Assembly: GCF_006440775.1 (NCBI RefSeq)
Contig: NZ_VFTZ01000004.1
Coordinates: 186,001 to 250,000 of the forward strand
Origin: Mesorhizobium sp. B2-7-2
GTDB taxonomy: Bacteria > Pseudomonadota > Alphaproteobacteria > Rhizobiales > Rhizobiaceae
Length of the DNA: 64,000 bases
Reading direction: 5' to 3'
Part shown: positions 17,347 to 25,332 of the stretch, piece by piece
How the letters are laid out: each line of letters begins with the position of its first letter
Position numbering within the stretch: the first letter of the stretch is position 1
Program-made: the position numbers and the translations under genes
Notes under the pieces: model-generated
The model's database searches: none
Told to the model about the DNA's origin: nothing
Seen by the model: only the letters and a program-made list of their open reading frames with translations

Positions 17347-18396
17347 TTATCCGACGCGGCTGACCAACGCAGCGGCGCGAAATCCCCCCTCCGATGCCAC
17401 CTCGACCATCGCCACCGGCCCTGGCGCGTAACCTTTGTCCAGGCTATCCGCTGCGACCATCAATGCCAGCGCGCCACTTGCCGAGCCGACGTCGCCGACA
17501 GTCATAGCGGGGTAGGCAGTGGGGAGCATTTCACGACGTGTGCGATAGAAGCGCGGCTGCGCGATCATCTGCTCCCAGCCGTCATAGCGCTCGCCATTGC
17601 TGTTCCTGACGACGAAAACGATGTCGGGCTCAGTAGGCCGTGCCCCATCGAGAGCCTCCCGCAACGCCGCGAGCATCGCATGGCCCTGACTGAAGCGCTC
17701 GGACAGCACCGAGTCACTCTCGCTCGACATCCCAACACCGTGAATCTGGGCCAACGGTGCTCTCGGCAGCCTGTTCGCCAGACCGGCAATCCGGACGAAA
17801 GCTGCCGCCTCGCCAGGTATCATGCCGTCCGAATTGGCATTGCTGCGCAACCGTCCGGCCGCCTCGAGCCGCGCGATATCCTTGTCGTTCACGAGGCTGT
17901 CGACCCCGCCGAGCAGAACCTGCTTCACATCACCTTGGGCCAAGACTTGCGACACTCGCGATAGCAGCCCCAATCCTGCCGCCGCGCCACCGTCGATGGC
18001 GCGCGACGAGGGGTGAAATTCGTGTCCGGTCGCTCCGATCACCGCGTCGAGGAAGTCGCGCTGTGCGATATCCGCAAATGCCGGATGCTCGCGAAATCCC
18101 TCGGGCGGCGCCAGAAGTATGCAGGTCGATCTGGCATCCACATCTCCGCTGCCCAGCGTTTCTTCCAGGGCTCGCGCCGCCATATTGACCAGCCACTCGC
18201 CATACGTGCGCCTCAGTTGGTGGTGTGCGGTAATACGGGAAACGGTTTGGACCGCGCCAAACGGCTCGCCGACAACATACTCGTCATACGCCGACAGAGA
18301 GGCGCGAATTGCGGCGATGGTTTGGCTGGAATTCAGACCAGCCGCTGTGACGGCGCCGGCACCGCAGATGTAGAGTGGGGCGGTTAGCTTTGCCAT
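17347..18396 (-). CDS. Ketosynthase-like (thiolase-fold) pseudoenzyme, T6SS effector-module protein
   Basis: A 349-residue protein with the overall layout of beta-ketoacyl synthases (N-terminal YICGAGAVTAAG, a nucleophile-elbow region, LLGGVDSLV and a C-terminal GDVGSASGAL). All three catalytic positions appear lost. The elbow reads IDGGAAAG (135-141) without the Cys; the first His motif (NAHGT in the family) reads RNSNGE; the second (GHxxGAxG) reads GDVGSASG. Condensing activity is therefore unlikely and a binding or chaperone role more likely. It overlaps the DUF2169 gene by 13 bp and is the last gene of the tssA-to-effector operon. Similar synthase-like proteins occur in DUF2169/DUF4150 clusters of other bacteria. 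Confidence 0.75.
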   Translation of the reverse strand: MAKLTAPLYICGAGAVTAAGLNSSQTIAAIRASLSAYDEYVVGEPFGAVQTVSRITAHHQLRRTYGEWLVNMAARALEETLGSGDVDARSTCILLAPPEGFREHPAFADIAQRDFLDAVIGATGHEFHPSSRAIDGGAAAGLGLLSRVSQVLAQGDVKQVLLGGVDSLVNDKDIARLEAAGRLRSNANSDGMIPGEAAAFVRIAGLANRLPRAPLAQIHGVGMSSESDSVLSERFSQGHAMLAALREALDGARPTEPDIVFVVRNSNGERYDGWEQMIAQPRFYRTRREMLPTAYPAMTVGDVGSASGALALMVAADSLDKGYAPGPVAMVEVASEGGFRAAALVSRVG

Positions 18397-19469
18397 GGTG
18401 GCCTACTGGTGATCGTCCCATTGCCCCCACGCGAATCGAAGTATCTTTTGCCTTTTCGTCGAGCGATCAGGAAACCAGGCGTCACGTGTCCGACGATCAC
18501 TTCGCGCAGTGCGGGAGCATTGCGGCGCGTTACGCGCGCTATGCGCGCCTTGAGGGTGACCTGCAGTTTGTCCGGCTCGATCATCGCTGTGTCGATGCGA
18601 AGCGACTCATCTTCGGATCGGTCCTCATAGATAAATCGTACAGGCATCGTGAGTGCCGGCAACCTAAAATCCCAACGTCCCGACGGTGTCATGCCGATCA
18701 CCGTGACGGCCTCGCCGCCCCTGAGGACAGGAAGTTGCTGGTCGGACGGCGTGCACAAATTGTAGCGTGGATCGTAATCCTTGGGTGGAAGAGGCCACTG
18801 CGTCGCCACCCAATTTGCATCAAACGTGCCGGCGTACTTCAGCCGCGGTTGCCAGCCCCGCCCTAAAGCCCCAAACGCCGCGGGCGCGGGGCGATCCGTA
18901 GCGGCGCGGAAAGGCTCGCTCGGATAGGTCACATTCGGCGCCTCGGACCGCACGGCAGGGTCGGCCGATCTGGCATTCCGATATCCGATGCCCACTGGAT
19001 TGCGTACCTCGACATTGCCATCGGTAGTGGTCCCGCCATAGGCGCGTTCATACACGATCGGCATCTTAACAAAGGGATTGGGCGAGCTGTATCCGCCAGC
19101 TTCCTGGACGCGGTCGCCGACTACATTCAACACCTTACGCAAAGTTCCTATCCGGAAACCGACCTGCATCTCCCTGATCGCCTTGCCGTCAGGCGCGTGA
19201 GCCGCGCCGTTGATGATAACCTCGGCGGTCGGTTTTACGATCGCGATGTCTGCTTCATAGCGCGTCGAGGAAGCCGCTGGATTGCCGAAGGGGACGTCCG
19301 AGAAAGCAATCGGCAGTTGCTCCGAAGCTGGAGCGAGGACAGCGCTGGGGTTTTCGCCTTGGAATGTCGCGGAGATGATAACGACAACGACTTCCTGGCC
19401 GTCCGCGTTGGGTTCGACATGCGTGTCCGCCAGAAATGGCGTCCTGTTCTCGACCCAGATGTCAGACAT
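18384..19469 (-). CDS. DUF2169 T6SS adaptor/chaperone protein
   Basis: A 361-residue DUF2169 protein. Family-typical features include the N-terminal NRTPFLAD, VVVVIISATF, FGNPAASSTRYEADIAIVKP, the central YERAYGG and RNPVGIGYR, and GRGWQPRLKYAGTFDANWV. DUF2169 proteins are known adaptors that load PAAR-like toxins onto VgrG, for example in Agrobacterium tumefaciens. It lies 3 bp after the preceding unknown gene and overlaps the ketosynthase-like gene. Its presence in the module beginning with the DUF4150 protein supports a role in loading that protein. Confidence 0.88.
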   Translation of the reverse strand: MSDIWVENRTPFLADTHVEPNADGQEVVVVIISATFQGENPSAVLAPASEQLPIAFSDVPFGNPAASSTRYEADIAIVKPTAEVIINGAAHAPDGKAIREMQVGFRIGTLRKVLNVVGDRVQEAGGYSSPNPFVKMPIVYERAYGGTTTDGNVEVRNPVGIGYRNARSADPAVRSEAPNVTYPSEPFRAATDRPAPAAFGALGRGWQPRLKYAGTFDANWVATQWPLPPKDYDPRYNLCTPSDQQLPVLRGGEAVTVIGMTPSGRWDFRLPALTMPVRFIYEDRSEDESLRIDTAMIEPDKLQVTLKARIARVTRRNAPALREVIVGHVTPGFLIARRKGKRYFDSRGGNGTITSRPPWQS

Positions 19470-19472
19470 GGT

Positions 19473-19970
19473 TCAGCACCACATTCCTTTGGCGTCGAGT
19501 CCGATCGGCCAGTAAGGCATCCCGGTCAGGACGGTCCTTTCGATCGATTTCTCCGGCAGCCAGCCCAGAAGGAAAACCTCGGGCGCAACCCTGTCGGCCT
19601 TCTTCAGCGTCTCACCGATCTGACAGACCTCCAGCCAGTATTCCCGGACCGCTTCGACCACGCGATCGTTGGACGATGGGCCTGCCGGCCACCCGGAATA
19701 CGCCACCACCAATCCTTTCTTGAAGTCGCCTGACTCTTTCTCGACCAGGCCATCCACGACATCGCTCCACCATTCGCCCGCTTCCTCAACTGCATCGCGC
19801 AATCTCTCTCGGTACTGCTTGAACAGGGCGCCATAACCGGGATGCGCCTCCTTGAGGCCGATCCCCTTGGCGGAAAAATGGGAATGCTGCGCAATGTCCT
19901 TTGGGGCCTCGATAAGCCGCTGAAAACCCGAATCGATGTTGTGAACCATGTATTTCGCCGGAAGAGCCAT
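19473..19970 (-). CDS. Uncharacterised protein of the T6SS effector module
   Basis: A 165-residue soluble protein I do not recognise. It is rich in aromatic and charged residues (AGEWWSDVVDGL, YSGWPAGPSS, AVREYWLEVCQ and TGMPYWPIG), has no signal peptide or transmembrane helix and looks alpha-helical. It lies 3 bp after the preceding unknown gene and 3 bp before DUF2169. Position after a candidate effector makes it a possible immunity protein or effector co-chaperone. The small size and cytoplasmic character fit immunity to a nuclease, but nothing in the sequence proves it. Confidence 0.6.
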   Translation of the reverse strand: MALPAKYMVHNIDSGFQRLIEAPKDIAQHSHFSAKGIGLKEAHPGYGALFKQYRERLRDAVEEAGEWWSDVVDGLVEKESGDFKKGLVVAYSGWPAGPSSNDRVVEAVREYWLEVCQIGETLKKADRVAPEVFLLGWLPEKSIERTVLTGMPYWPIGLDAKGMWC

Positions 19971-19973
19971 GGG

Positions 19974-20393
19974 TTAGTCCTCGCCATAGAGTTCGCCGAA
20001 ATCGTCCGCTCCGATCGGGATAAACATGAAGTAGCGAAAGTGATCGCCAAGCGCGGGATTTGCCTGGATCAGATCTTCGATAAGAATCGATTGCGGCTTC
20101 GCCACCCGTTCTCCATCGTCAGTGTGTCCTTTGTCCCATAGATCCTGCCTGGAAAGAGGCGGTTCTTGCATCCGCTTCTGATGCTCGTCATTGATGCGCA
20201 ATATCTCCAGCATATATCGACGGTAGATCGCGATGAATCGCGGATGACCCGAGAGCCCGAGAGGCCAGCGGTCGTCACGCCCTGTCCTCCCGCGCCTGAC
20301 ATTGGCGATTTCGGACCACCAGCTCTCCAACTGGGGCAACAGATCCAGAACTTCGCGTTCGTACCTGGAGTAGATATCCGTATAGAGGCTCAT
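19974..20393 (-). CDS. Uncharacterised protein, candidate immunity protein
   Basis: A 139-residue hydrophilic cytoplasmic protein with no recognised domain. Visible features are an N-terminal helix (YEREVLDLLPQLESWWSEI), LSGHPRFIAIYRRYMLEI and an acidic end (GADDFGELYGED). Its ATG overlaps the stop of the DUF4150 gene (ATGA), so it is translationally coupled to that candidate toxin. An acidic small protein directly coupled to a predicted nucleic-acid-acting toxin is the classic setting of an immunity gene. The assignment is by context only. Confidence 0.6.
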   Translation of the reverse strand: MSLYTDIYSRYEREVLDLLPQLESWWSEIANVRRGRTGRDDRWPLGLSGHPRFIAIYRRYMLEILRINDEHQKRMQEPPLSRQDLWDKGHTDDGERVAKPQSILIEDLIQANPALGDHFRYFMFIPIGADDFGELYGED

Positions 20394-21271
20394 ACCGCTC
20401 CTATCGCAGCCATCAGCTTATTCATGGCTGCCTCACCGTTCGCGCCGCCGCAAGAGCCGCCTTGTGAAGCCGAGCATTTGGCGCATTGAGCTCTGATGCA
20501 GTTCGGGTCGTCCGCCCAGTTGTTGAATTTCTGCCGGGCAGCTTCGTCGGCGGGCGGCGGATCGCAAGCGCCTTTACATCCGCCGAGTTTCAGCCAGACA
20601 TAGTCCTGAGGCGGCTGATGGTCAGGCGTCCAGCATTTACCCCGATTCCACTTGGTGCCATTTCCGAAGGTGCCTTGGTTGCGTTTACGCTTGCAGGACC
20701 AGCATCCTCCCTGGTTGCCCCCGCGATTTCCGATCTCGTCGGCTCTCGTCTGTTGATCGGCCGTGGGATCTCGTCGCTTGAATTTGCTCTTTTCGCAGTC
20801 TGTGCACTCATATTTCTCATCGAAGCCGTGCGCGGCCAAAGTGTCTCGGATCACTTTGGAGCGTGCGCAAACAATGTTCTTCGGCGTCGACATGCCATTC
20901 TGGAACATCGGGTGGCTGTGGCAACAGGCGCCCTTGCCTTCCACTTTCACGACGAAAGACCAAAGCAGGAACGACGCGGTCCCCTTTGTCTTGTGCGTGA
21001 CGACACCGCCACCTTGCGTGCCGCCCTCGTCGCCGCTGCTGGTTGAAACTTCCGACACATTTTCCATCGCTGTCGGATTGCCGCCGTCAAAAAGCACCGA
21101 CTTGCTGCCGTTGGATAGGTCGGAAGCAGAGCACGTATTGACATATGGCACCGGCACAGGGCCTGTCGGAGGCGGAGGCGGGCTGAGGCATACGTCAATA
21201 GGAGCCGTGCCGGTGCCGCCACTGCCTTTGTGGAAAAAGCCGTTGCCTTCGGCGAATGTCTTGCAACTCAC
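20390..21271 (-). CDS. DUF4150 (PAAR-like) protein with cysteine-rich C-terminal domain, candidate T6SS effector
   Basis: A 293-residue protein. Residues 1 to about 135 match DUF4150, a PAAR-like spike tip (GTAPIDVCLSPPPPP, VPVPYVN, FDGGNPTAMENVS, SGDEGGTQGGGVV, KGTASFLLWSFVVKVEGK). The C-terminal ~155 residues are unrelated to a spike. They are basic and cysteine-rich with paired cysteines (CTDCEKSK, CWSCKRKR, CIRAQCAKC), a WTPDHQPP box and a final Gly/Ser-rich tail. Metal-bound cysteine pairs plus an Asp-His box suggest an HNH-like or other zinc-dependent toxin fold; I cannot name the family. The start is a GTG overlapping the tagF stop (GTGA). Coupled small genes and DUF2169 downstream complete an effector cassette. 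Confidence 0.8.
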   Translation of the reverse strand: MSCKTFAEGNGFFHKGSGGTGTAPIDVCLSPPPPPTGPVPVPYVNTCSASDLSNGSKSVLFDGGNPTAMENVSEVSTSSGDEGGTQGGGVVTHKTKGTASFLLWSFVVKVEGKGACCHSHPMFQNGMSTPKNIVCARSKVIRDTLAAHGFDEKYECTDCEKSKFKRRDPTADQQTRADEIGNRGGNQGGCWSCKRKRNQGTFGNGTKWNRGKCWTPDHQPPQDYVWLKLGGCKGACDPPPADEAARQKFNNWADDPNCIRAQCAKCSASQGGSCGGANGEAAMNKLMAAIGAV

Positions 21272-21789
21272 ACGACATCCCTTTCTTCATGCCGGGGAAA
21301 TCGCATGGCGGGCAGGCCATTGGCGGCTAGATCATGGATGTCGGCGAAATGAAGTTCGTGGACTTCCCAGTCGTCGCGCCAAAACAGGATGGCATTTACC
21401 CCTCCCGGCGCTGGCGGCGGCAGCCCGCTCAACTCCTCGGCAGCAATTGCGCTGGTTTGCCCCCGCTCGATGCACGTTGCCAGGATTTCCGTCGCTCCGC
21501 TGAACCATGGATCGGAAGGTTCCGCCATGGCGCCCATGGCGACGACCACGAACGGGTATCTGCGTCCGACACGATCCTCACTCATGCGCCACACGCCGGC
21601 GCAGGGCTGGTCGCTGAAAATCCCGGCAGGAACCACGAACCGCCACGCCCGCGGGTCGAGCTCCCCCTCGTCCGGCCGCGCACGCAATTCCATCGACATC
21701 CACCGGTCCCAGCGGTCGATGAAGGTCCGCGGCAGATTCCATGTGACGAAATCTCCCGTCGCCGGAATCTTACCGAAAAAGCCGAGCAT
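21268..21789 (-). CDS. tagF: T6SS-associated protein TagF
   Basis: A 173-residue TagF protein with the typical N-terminus LGFFGKIPATGDFV and the conserved RWDRWMS and RVGRRYPFVV motifs. The ATG at 21789 shares its A with the tssM stop (TGATG). An alternative in-frame ATG six codons upstream would add a short tail unlike the family. TagF proteins repress T6SS after translation: in Pseudomonas aeruginosa TagF opposes the threonine-phosphorylation pathway, and in some Rhizobiales it is fused to PppA. Here it is a separate gene while pppA lies 15 kb away in the second unit. Confidence 0.9.
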   Translation of the reverse strand: MLGFFGKIPATGDFVTWNLPRTFIDRWDRWMSMELRARPDEGELDPRAWRFVVPAGIFSDQPCAGVWRMSEDRVGRRYPFVVVAMGAMAEPSDPWFSGATEILATCIERGQTSAIAAEELSGLPPPAPGGVNAILFWRDDWEVHELHFADIHDLAANGLPAMRFPRHEERDVV

Positions 21790-24700
21790 CAGATCTGCGG
21801 CGGACATGTGAACTTCTTGAACATTTCGAGCGTGTAGGGGTTCTCGACGCTGGCCGCCTTGAGCTCGAAATCGGCCCACATGCCCTTGGTGCCGAGCCGC
21901 AGGCTGTAGACGTCGGTGAGCTTGGTCGCGTTGAAGCGGCCGCCGCGCAGCATTCTCAGCCACGCCCAGCTTCCGGTCTCGTTGAGCATCACCTCAGGCG
22001 AGCCGTCGACCGGCTGGAAGGCCAGCGAGATCACGCCGGTGCCGTCCTTGCCGGGCCACGTCATAGGCTGCGGCCTGGTTGCATTGTTGTAGTAGACGAG
22101 GTTCTGGCCATCGAGGTTGAGCGTCACCCGCGCCACGTTGGGCGACAGGTCCTTGGGCTCCAGCGTAAAATTCATCACCGGTCCGGTGCCGCCGGGGAAG
22201 AGATCGTCGCGAATGTGGCGCGCCTGCTCGAAGGCCGCCAGCGCCGCCGGATCGAGACCGAAATCGGCGCGCCATTTCCATGGCTGGCTGGCGGTGTCGA
22301 CATAGTTGATCAGATGATCGTTGGTGAAGGCGTCGATCAGCCCGGTCGGCCCGAACAGGCGCTGGAAGTCGCGCACATTGACGTCGACCGCGCTGTCCGG
22401 GCTGAACGGATAGCGGTTGTTGAGCGCGGCCTGGCAGAAGGGCAGGATGTCGGCGCGCCAGATGGCGTTGAGCTCATTGGTGACGGCCTTCTGCGACAGG
22501 CCGCTTGTGTCGCCGGCAATGCCGCCCAGCCAGTCGTTGATCGGCGAAGGCAGGATCTGCGCCTGCCTGGCGACGGCGCCCGTCAGCTCGGCCAGCCCGC
22601 CCTGCTTCTTGATGGCATCCTGCGGATTTGGGTTGGCGGTCACCGTCTGCAACACATTGGACAGCGCCGTCAGCGCCACGATGGCGGCGTCGAGCGCCGG
22701 CGGCTGGCCGTCGACCTGCGCGATCGTGCCCTTGAGCGGCTTGAAATGCTCGGCCACGAGGCTGCCGGTCATGTCGACCTGGTCGGCCGAGCCCGCGCGC
22801 GGCAGCAATTTCGCGCCCGTCTTAACCACCTTGCCCAATTTGCCGAGCTTGCTGAGCAGCTTCGAACCGGTCTTGGCAGCGCCGCCGCTCTTGTCGCCGG
22901 CCGCCGCGTCGTCGGAGCGGGTCAGGTCCGTCTCCTGCACCACCGCCGTCAACAGGCGCTTCAACGCGGAGTCGGCGCTGGACAACTCCTTGAGGTTCTC
23001 GCTGGCGATGTTGAGGTCGGTCAGCGGCGCCAGCCGCATGTCGCGCAGGAAACTATCCCACTGCGCGATATAGTCGTCGTAATAGAGCTTCAGGATGTCT
23101 TCCGACAGCGCCGAAACCGACGTCTCCGAATTCTCCGAGCAGCCGCCGGCAAATACCGCGCGATCAAGCGCCGCCTGTCCGGCGACATCCTCGACCCGGT
23201 CGAGGATCGCGTCGTGGAAGCCGGCATAGGTGTAGGGGCCCGGTACGCCGACACGCAGCGTCTTGTCGGAGCGGCGCGCGAACACCTTGGCGCCGTTCGG
23301 TCCGGCGAAATTGGCCGGCACCCATTCCTTGACGGCTGCCACTTCGGGGTCGGCAAGCAACTGCTTGTAGGCGCGCTCCGGCAGCGAGATCGTGCACACC
23401 GTCTTCAGCGCCTCGGCGACCAGTTCCTTGTCCGGCGCGATGTAGCTGTCGTCGACGGCCATGCGGCGGATCGCGGCAAGCTGGTGCTCTTCGGCGTCCG
23501 CGGTCGGGAAGGGCGCGGCCGGCGCGAATTGCGGCAAGCTGTTCACCCACCAGTTCTGGACGAAATCGGTGTCCATCTGCGACAGGCCGGTCATCATCCG
23601 GTAGGTCTTCAGCGCGCCGAGCATGAAGTCCGGATCGCGGATCTGCCGCCACATCGTGGCCTCGAGCAGCGCGACCATATGGGGCTCCAGCACGTTTCGC
23701 AGCGCATGGTCGTAGGTATCGGTCTGCGCGCGCACCAGCTCGGCCGAGGCGGTCGGGCCGAGCAGATTGTGGACGGCATCCGGCGGTGCCGTGCGGGCCG
23801 TGACCACCGCGTCCATCGCCGCCAGCGCGCCGTCCATGGTCGGCTGCTCGACCGCGGCCGGCATGGCGGCGACGTCCGTGAGCGGCGCCTGCAGCGCCTC
23901 GAATTGGCCGGCCTGTTCGGCGATCGCATTGCGGTTTTCGAGATAGGACCAGGTGAACAGTCCGCCGGCGAGCAGGGCTGCGAGCGCACAGGCGGCGGCG
24001 GCTCCGCGCCAGATCCAGGCGCGGCGGCGCTGCGCCAGCGGATCGAATGTGCCGAGGCCGGCTTCCTTGAAGATCACTTCGGTGAGCAGATTCCTGAGGA
24101 AGAAGCTGCGCTTCTCGACGCGCGCCGCCGGCATGGCGCGACGCGGCGGCAGCCCGAAGGATGAGGACAGCGCCGCCGTCAGCCGGTCGATCGGCGCGCC
24201 TTCCTGCGTCGCCGAGGTCAGATAGAGGCCGCGCAGCCAGGCGGCTTCCTCATAGCGGCTCTCGCCGAACATCGCCTCGACCAGCACCTGGATCGGCTCG
24301 GACAGGCTGGCAAGCTGCGCCGGGAAGCGGAAGATCTCGGCGCGCTGGCCGAGCTTGTCCTCGTCTTCCAGCCGCGGCACCAGCCGCCGCTCCAGCTCGG
24401 CGGCAAGCCTGGCGAGTTCCGTCTGGATCGTGCCGGCACTGACGCGGGCGTCGAGCGGAAAAGTGGTTCCCCACACCTGCTCGCGCGCATTAGTCGACAA
24501 GCCGCCGAAGAACGCTTCGAACCCTTTGATCAGATCGGCCTTGGTCAGCATCAGGTAGACAGGCAGGCGGATCTCCAGCCGGTCGTTAAGCTCCGCAAGC
24601 CGGCGGCGGATCTTCCTGCCATGCGCCTTGATCGCGTCGTCGCCCTCCGACAGCGCGTCGATCGACAGTGCCACGATCACCCCGTTGAGCGCGCGGCGGC

Positions 24701-25331
24701 CCCGATGCTTCTTCAGGAGGTCGAGGAAGCCCAGCCACTCCGCCGCGTCGACATCCGGCTGGCTTTCCTGCTGGACGTAGCGGCCCGCTGTGTCGATCAA
24801 CACCGCGTTCTCGGAGAAGAACCAGTCGCAATTACGCGTGCCGCCGACGCCCTGCAGGTCGTCCGTGAGGTCGATCGGGAAATTGAGGCCGGACTGGCGC
24901 AATGCCGTGGTCTTGCCGGTGGCCGGCGGACCGACGATCACATACCAAGGCATCTCGCGCAGGAACTTTCTGCCGCCGAGCTTGCGGCGCTTCAGCTCCG
25001 CCATCACCTCACCGAACTTGGCGCCGACGGCAGCAACGCTCTCTTCGCCGGGCGTAAGCTGCTTTTCCTGAACAGGCGCCGCGATCTCGGCCACGAACAT
25101 GCGGTTGGCGCGGATCGCGCGGCGTTGCGCGACGATCAGCCAGATCAGCCACAGGATGATCAGCCCGGCGATGATGGCGATACGCACATTGTCGGATTCG
25201 AATGGCGCGTAAGGGCCGACCTGCACGATCGGGCCGAACACCCAGATCAGCAGCGAAAGCAGCGCGATGCCGATCAGCGTCCAGAGAAAACGCGATGTGA
25301 TGACGGCCCAGAGGAAGCGCAGGATGAACAT
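21789..25331 (-). CDS. tssM: T6SS membrane-complex protein TssM (IcmF), copy 2
   Basis: A 1180-residue IcmF/TssM protein. Two N-terminal hydrophobic segments (about 7-32 and 50-68) precede the cytoplasmic domain with Walker A GPPATGKT at 134-141, GGTRNCDWFF and LIDTAGRY. A third membrane segment (AAAACALAALLAGGLFTWSYL) precedes the large periplasmic region. It follows tssL by one base (TGAGATG) and ends in a TGATG overlap with tagF. It belongs to the same operon as TssJ and TssK and so is the likelier partner of the main apparatus. Confidence 0.95.
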   Translation of the reverse strand: MFILRFLWAVITSRFLWTLIGIALLSLLIWVFGPIVQVGPYAPFESDNVRIAIIAGLIILWLIWLIVAQRRAIRANRMFVAEIAAPVQEKQLTPGEESVAAVGAKFGEVMAELKRRKLGGRKFLREMPWYVIVGPPATGKTTALRQSGLNFPIDLTDDLQGVGGTRNCDWFFSENAVLIDTAGRYVQQESQPDVDAAEWLGFLDLLKKHRGRRALNGVIVALSIDALSEGDDAIKAHGRKIRRRLAELNDRLEIRLPVYLMLTKADLIKGFEAFFGGLSTNAREQVWGTTFPLDARVSAGTIQTELARLAAELERRLVPRLEDEDKLGQRAEIFRFPAQLASLSEPIQVLVEAMFGESRYEEAAWLRGLYLTSATQEGAPIDRLTAALSSSFGLPPRRAMPAARVEKRSFFLRNLLTEVIFKEAGLGTFDPLAQRRRAWIWRGAAAACALAALLAGGLFTWSYLENRNAIAEQAGQFEALQAPLTDVAAMPAAVEQPTMDGALAAMDAVVTARTAPPDAVHNLLGPTASAELVRAQTDTYDHALRNVLEPHMVALLEATMWRQIRDPDFMLGALKTYRMMTGLSQMDTDFVQNWWVNSLPQFAPAAPFPTADAEEHQLAAIRRMAVDDSYIAPDKELVAEALKTVCTISLPERAYKQLLADPEVAAVKEWVPANFAGPNGAKVFARRSDKTLRVGVPGPYTYAGFHDAILDRVEDVAGQAALDRAVFAGGCSENSETSVSALSEDILKLYYDDYIAQWDSFLRDMRLAPLTDLNIASENLKELSSADSALKRLLTAVVQETDLTRSDDAAAGDKSGGAAKTGSKLLSKLGKLGKVVKTGAKLLPRAGSADQVDMTGSLVAEHFKPLKGTIAQVDGQPPALDAAIVALTALSNVLQTVTANPNPQDAIKKQGGLAELTGAVARQAQILPSPINDWLGGIAGDTSGLSQKAVTNELNAIWRADILPFCQAALNNRYPFSPDSAVDVNVRDFQRLFGPTGLIDAFTNDHLINYVDTASQPWKWRADFGLDPAALAAFEQARHIRDDLFPGGTGPVMNFTLEPKDLSPNVARVTLNLDGQNLVYYNNATRPQPMTWPGKDGTGVISLAFQPVDGSPEVMLNETGSWAWLRMLRGGRFNATKLTDVYSLRLGTKGMWADFELKAASVENPYTLEMFKKFTCPPQI

Positions 25332-25332
25332 C

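Noticed and set aside
20390..21271. Assigning the DUF4150 C-terminus to a named HNH/GHH toxin family
   Set aside because: The Asp-His box and Cys pairs are suggestive, but the full catalytic signature of those families cannot be seen; left as unidentified.
22215..24164. Plus-strand open frame of 649 codons opposite the second tssM
   Set aside because: Shadow of tssM; composition is rich in Arg, Gly, His and Gln with no recognisable domain.
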